From the NCBI RefSeq assembly GCF_002865645.1, contig NW_020194557.1, positions 124,001 to 188,000 on the forward strand: a stretch of DNA of 64,000 nucleotides, written 5' to 3'. Position numbers and translations under genes: made by a program. Origin of the DNA: Hyaloscypha bicolor E (taxonomy: Eukaryota > Ascomycota > Leotiomycetes > Helotiales > Hyaloscyphaceae). The notes under the pieces are model-generated. The model saw nothing but the letters and a program-made list of their open reading frames with translations, ran no database searches and was not told the DNA's origin. Position 1 is the first letter of the stretch. Each line of letters begins with the position of its first letter. This document shows, one piece after another, positions 63,692 to 64,000 of the stretch.

Positions 63692-64000
63692 CTAGCTCAT
63701 GTCCATCTCCACTTCCATGGTGTGGCCAGTGAGGCTTTGACTTTCGTGAAGAGTCCCCCCTTCAATCCCATTTATCATGTGCTCTCCGTTGATCATCGGC
63801 TGAAGTTCGTTGTTCATAGCATGTCCATTCATTCCATCCATCACCATCTCTCCGTTGGTCGTCGGCTGAAGTCCAACGTCAATCTTAGGAGTTGAGCTGG
63901 CCTCCATAATGACATCTCCCTCGAAGATTGGTACGGGTCCTCTGAGGTTGACCCATGTATTCTCTAAACTTGTGTTCACAAGCCGACCTTGTCTCAAATC
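63692..64000 (-). CDS. 3' end of an unidentified protein gene, cut by the window edge
   Basis: The frame is open from the window edge to the stop at 63692 (about 102 codons); the start lies outside. I do not recognise the protein. The visible part begins with LRQGRLVNTSLENTWVNLRG and ends in Met/Asn/Gly-rich sequence with an internal repeat: LQPTTNGEMVMDGMNGHAMNNE, then LQPMINGEHMINGIEG. The repeat is also visible in the DNA. Low-complexity tails like this occur in fungal transcription factors and RNA-binding proteins, but nothing here decides it. Whether the frame is truly coding is moderately sure. Confidence 0.45.
   Translation of the reverse strand, partial: DLRQGRLVNTSLENTWVNLRGPVPIFEGDVIMEASSTPKIDVGLQPTTNGEMVMDGMNGHAMNNELQPMINGEHMINGIEGGTLHESQSLTGHTMEVEMDMS

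Overview
This is a nuclear genomic window from a filamentous ascomycete (Pezizomycotina; Leotiomycetes is my best guess, but I cannot prove the class from sequence alone). The evidence is short spliceosomal introns (mostly 47-60 nt, with CTAAC/CTAAT-like branch points and GTAAGT/GTATGT donors), pyrimidine-rich promoters, long intergenic regions, and families typical of moulds: a group X hybrid histidine kinase, UDP-galactopyranose mutase, a 2EXR protein, an ankyrin-DIL protein and a flavin amine oxidase. I see no transposon, CRISPR array, confident tRNA or rRNA.

Left part (1-12 kb): a 2EXR-domain protein (-), a cytochrome b561-type membrane protein (-) divergent from allantoicase (+, with two GATA-factor sites upstream), an ankyrin + DIL-domain protein (+), and a TBC-domain Rab GAP (+) preceded by a start-overlapping upstream ORF. 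About 8 kb without a convincing gene follows (11.9-19.9 kb). It lies upstream of a proline/glutamine-rich putative nuclear protein whose two exons are joined by a GC-AG intron. A second gene-poor stretch runs from 21.5 to 27.0 kb.

Middle (27-31 kb): a small decaying accessory patch. It holds an amine oxidase with an in-frame TAA where the family has coding sequence, an intact NmrA-like Rossmann protein, and a truncated, frameshifted beta-lactamase-family remnant. Next is the largest signalling gene, a six-exon group X hybrid histidine kinase of about 2487 residues (39362-31524, -).

Right part (40-64 kb): UDP-galactopyranose mutase (-; nine exons including a 13-nt microexon) is divergent from a TPT-family nucleotide-sugar transporter (+). 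Together they look like a galactofuranose (Galf) pair: the mutase makes UDP-Galf in the cytosol and the transporter would carry it into the Golgi. After a repeat-bearing spacer come a GEN1/Yen1-type Holliday junction resolvase (-) and, sharing a 324-bp promoter, an Arp10-type dynactin actin-related protein (+). They are followed by mitochondrial seryl-tRNA synthetase (+), a 1891-residue coiled-coil protein with helical repeats (-), a BTB/POZ protein (-), and the 3' end of a gene running off the right edge (-).

Across the window I modelled 32 introns by matching frame and family conservation. Four need GC-AG boundaries, more than the roughly one percent usual for fungi. Splice sites were placed by eye and need RNA support.
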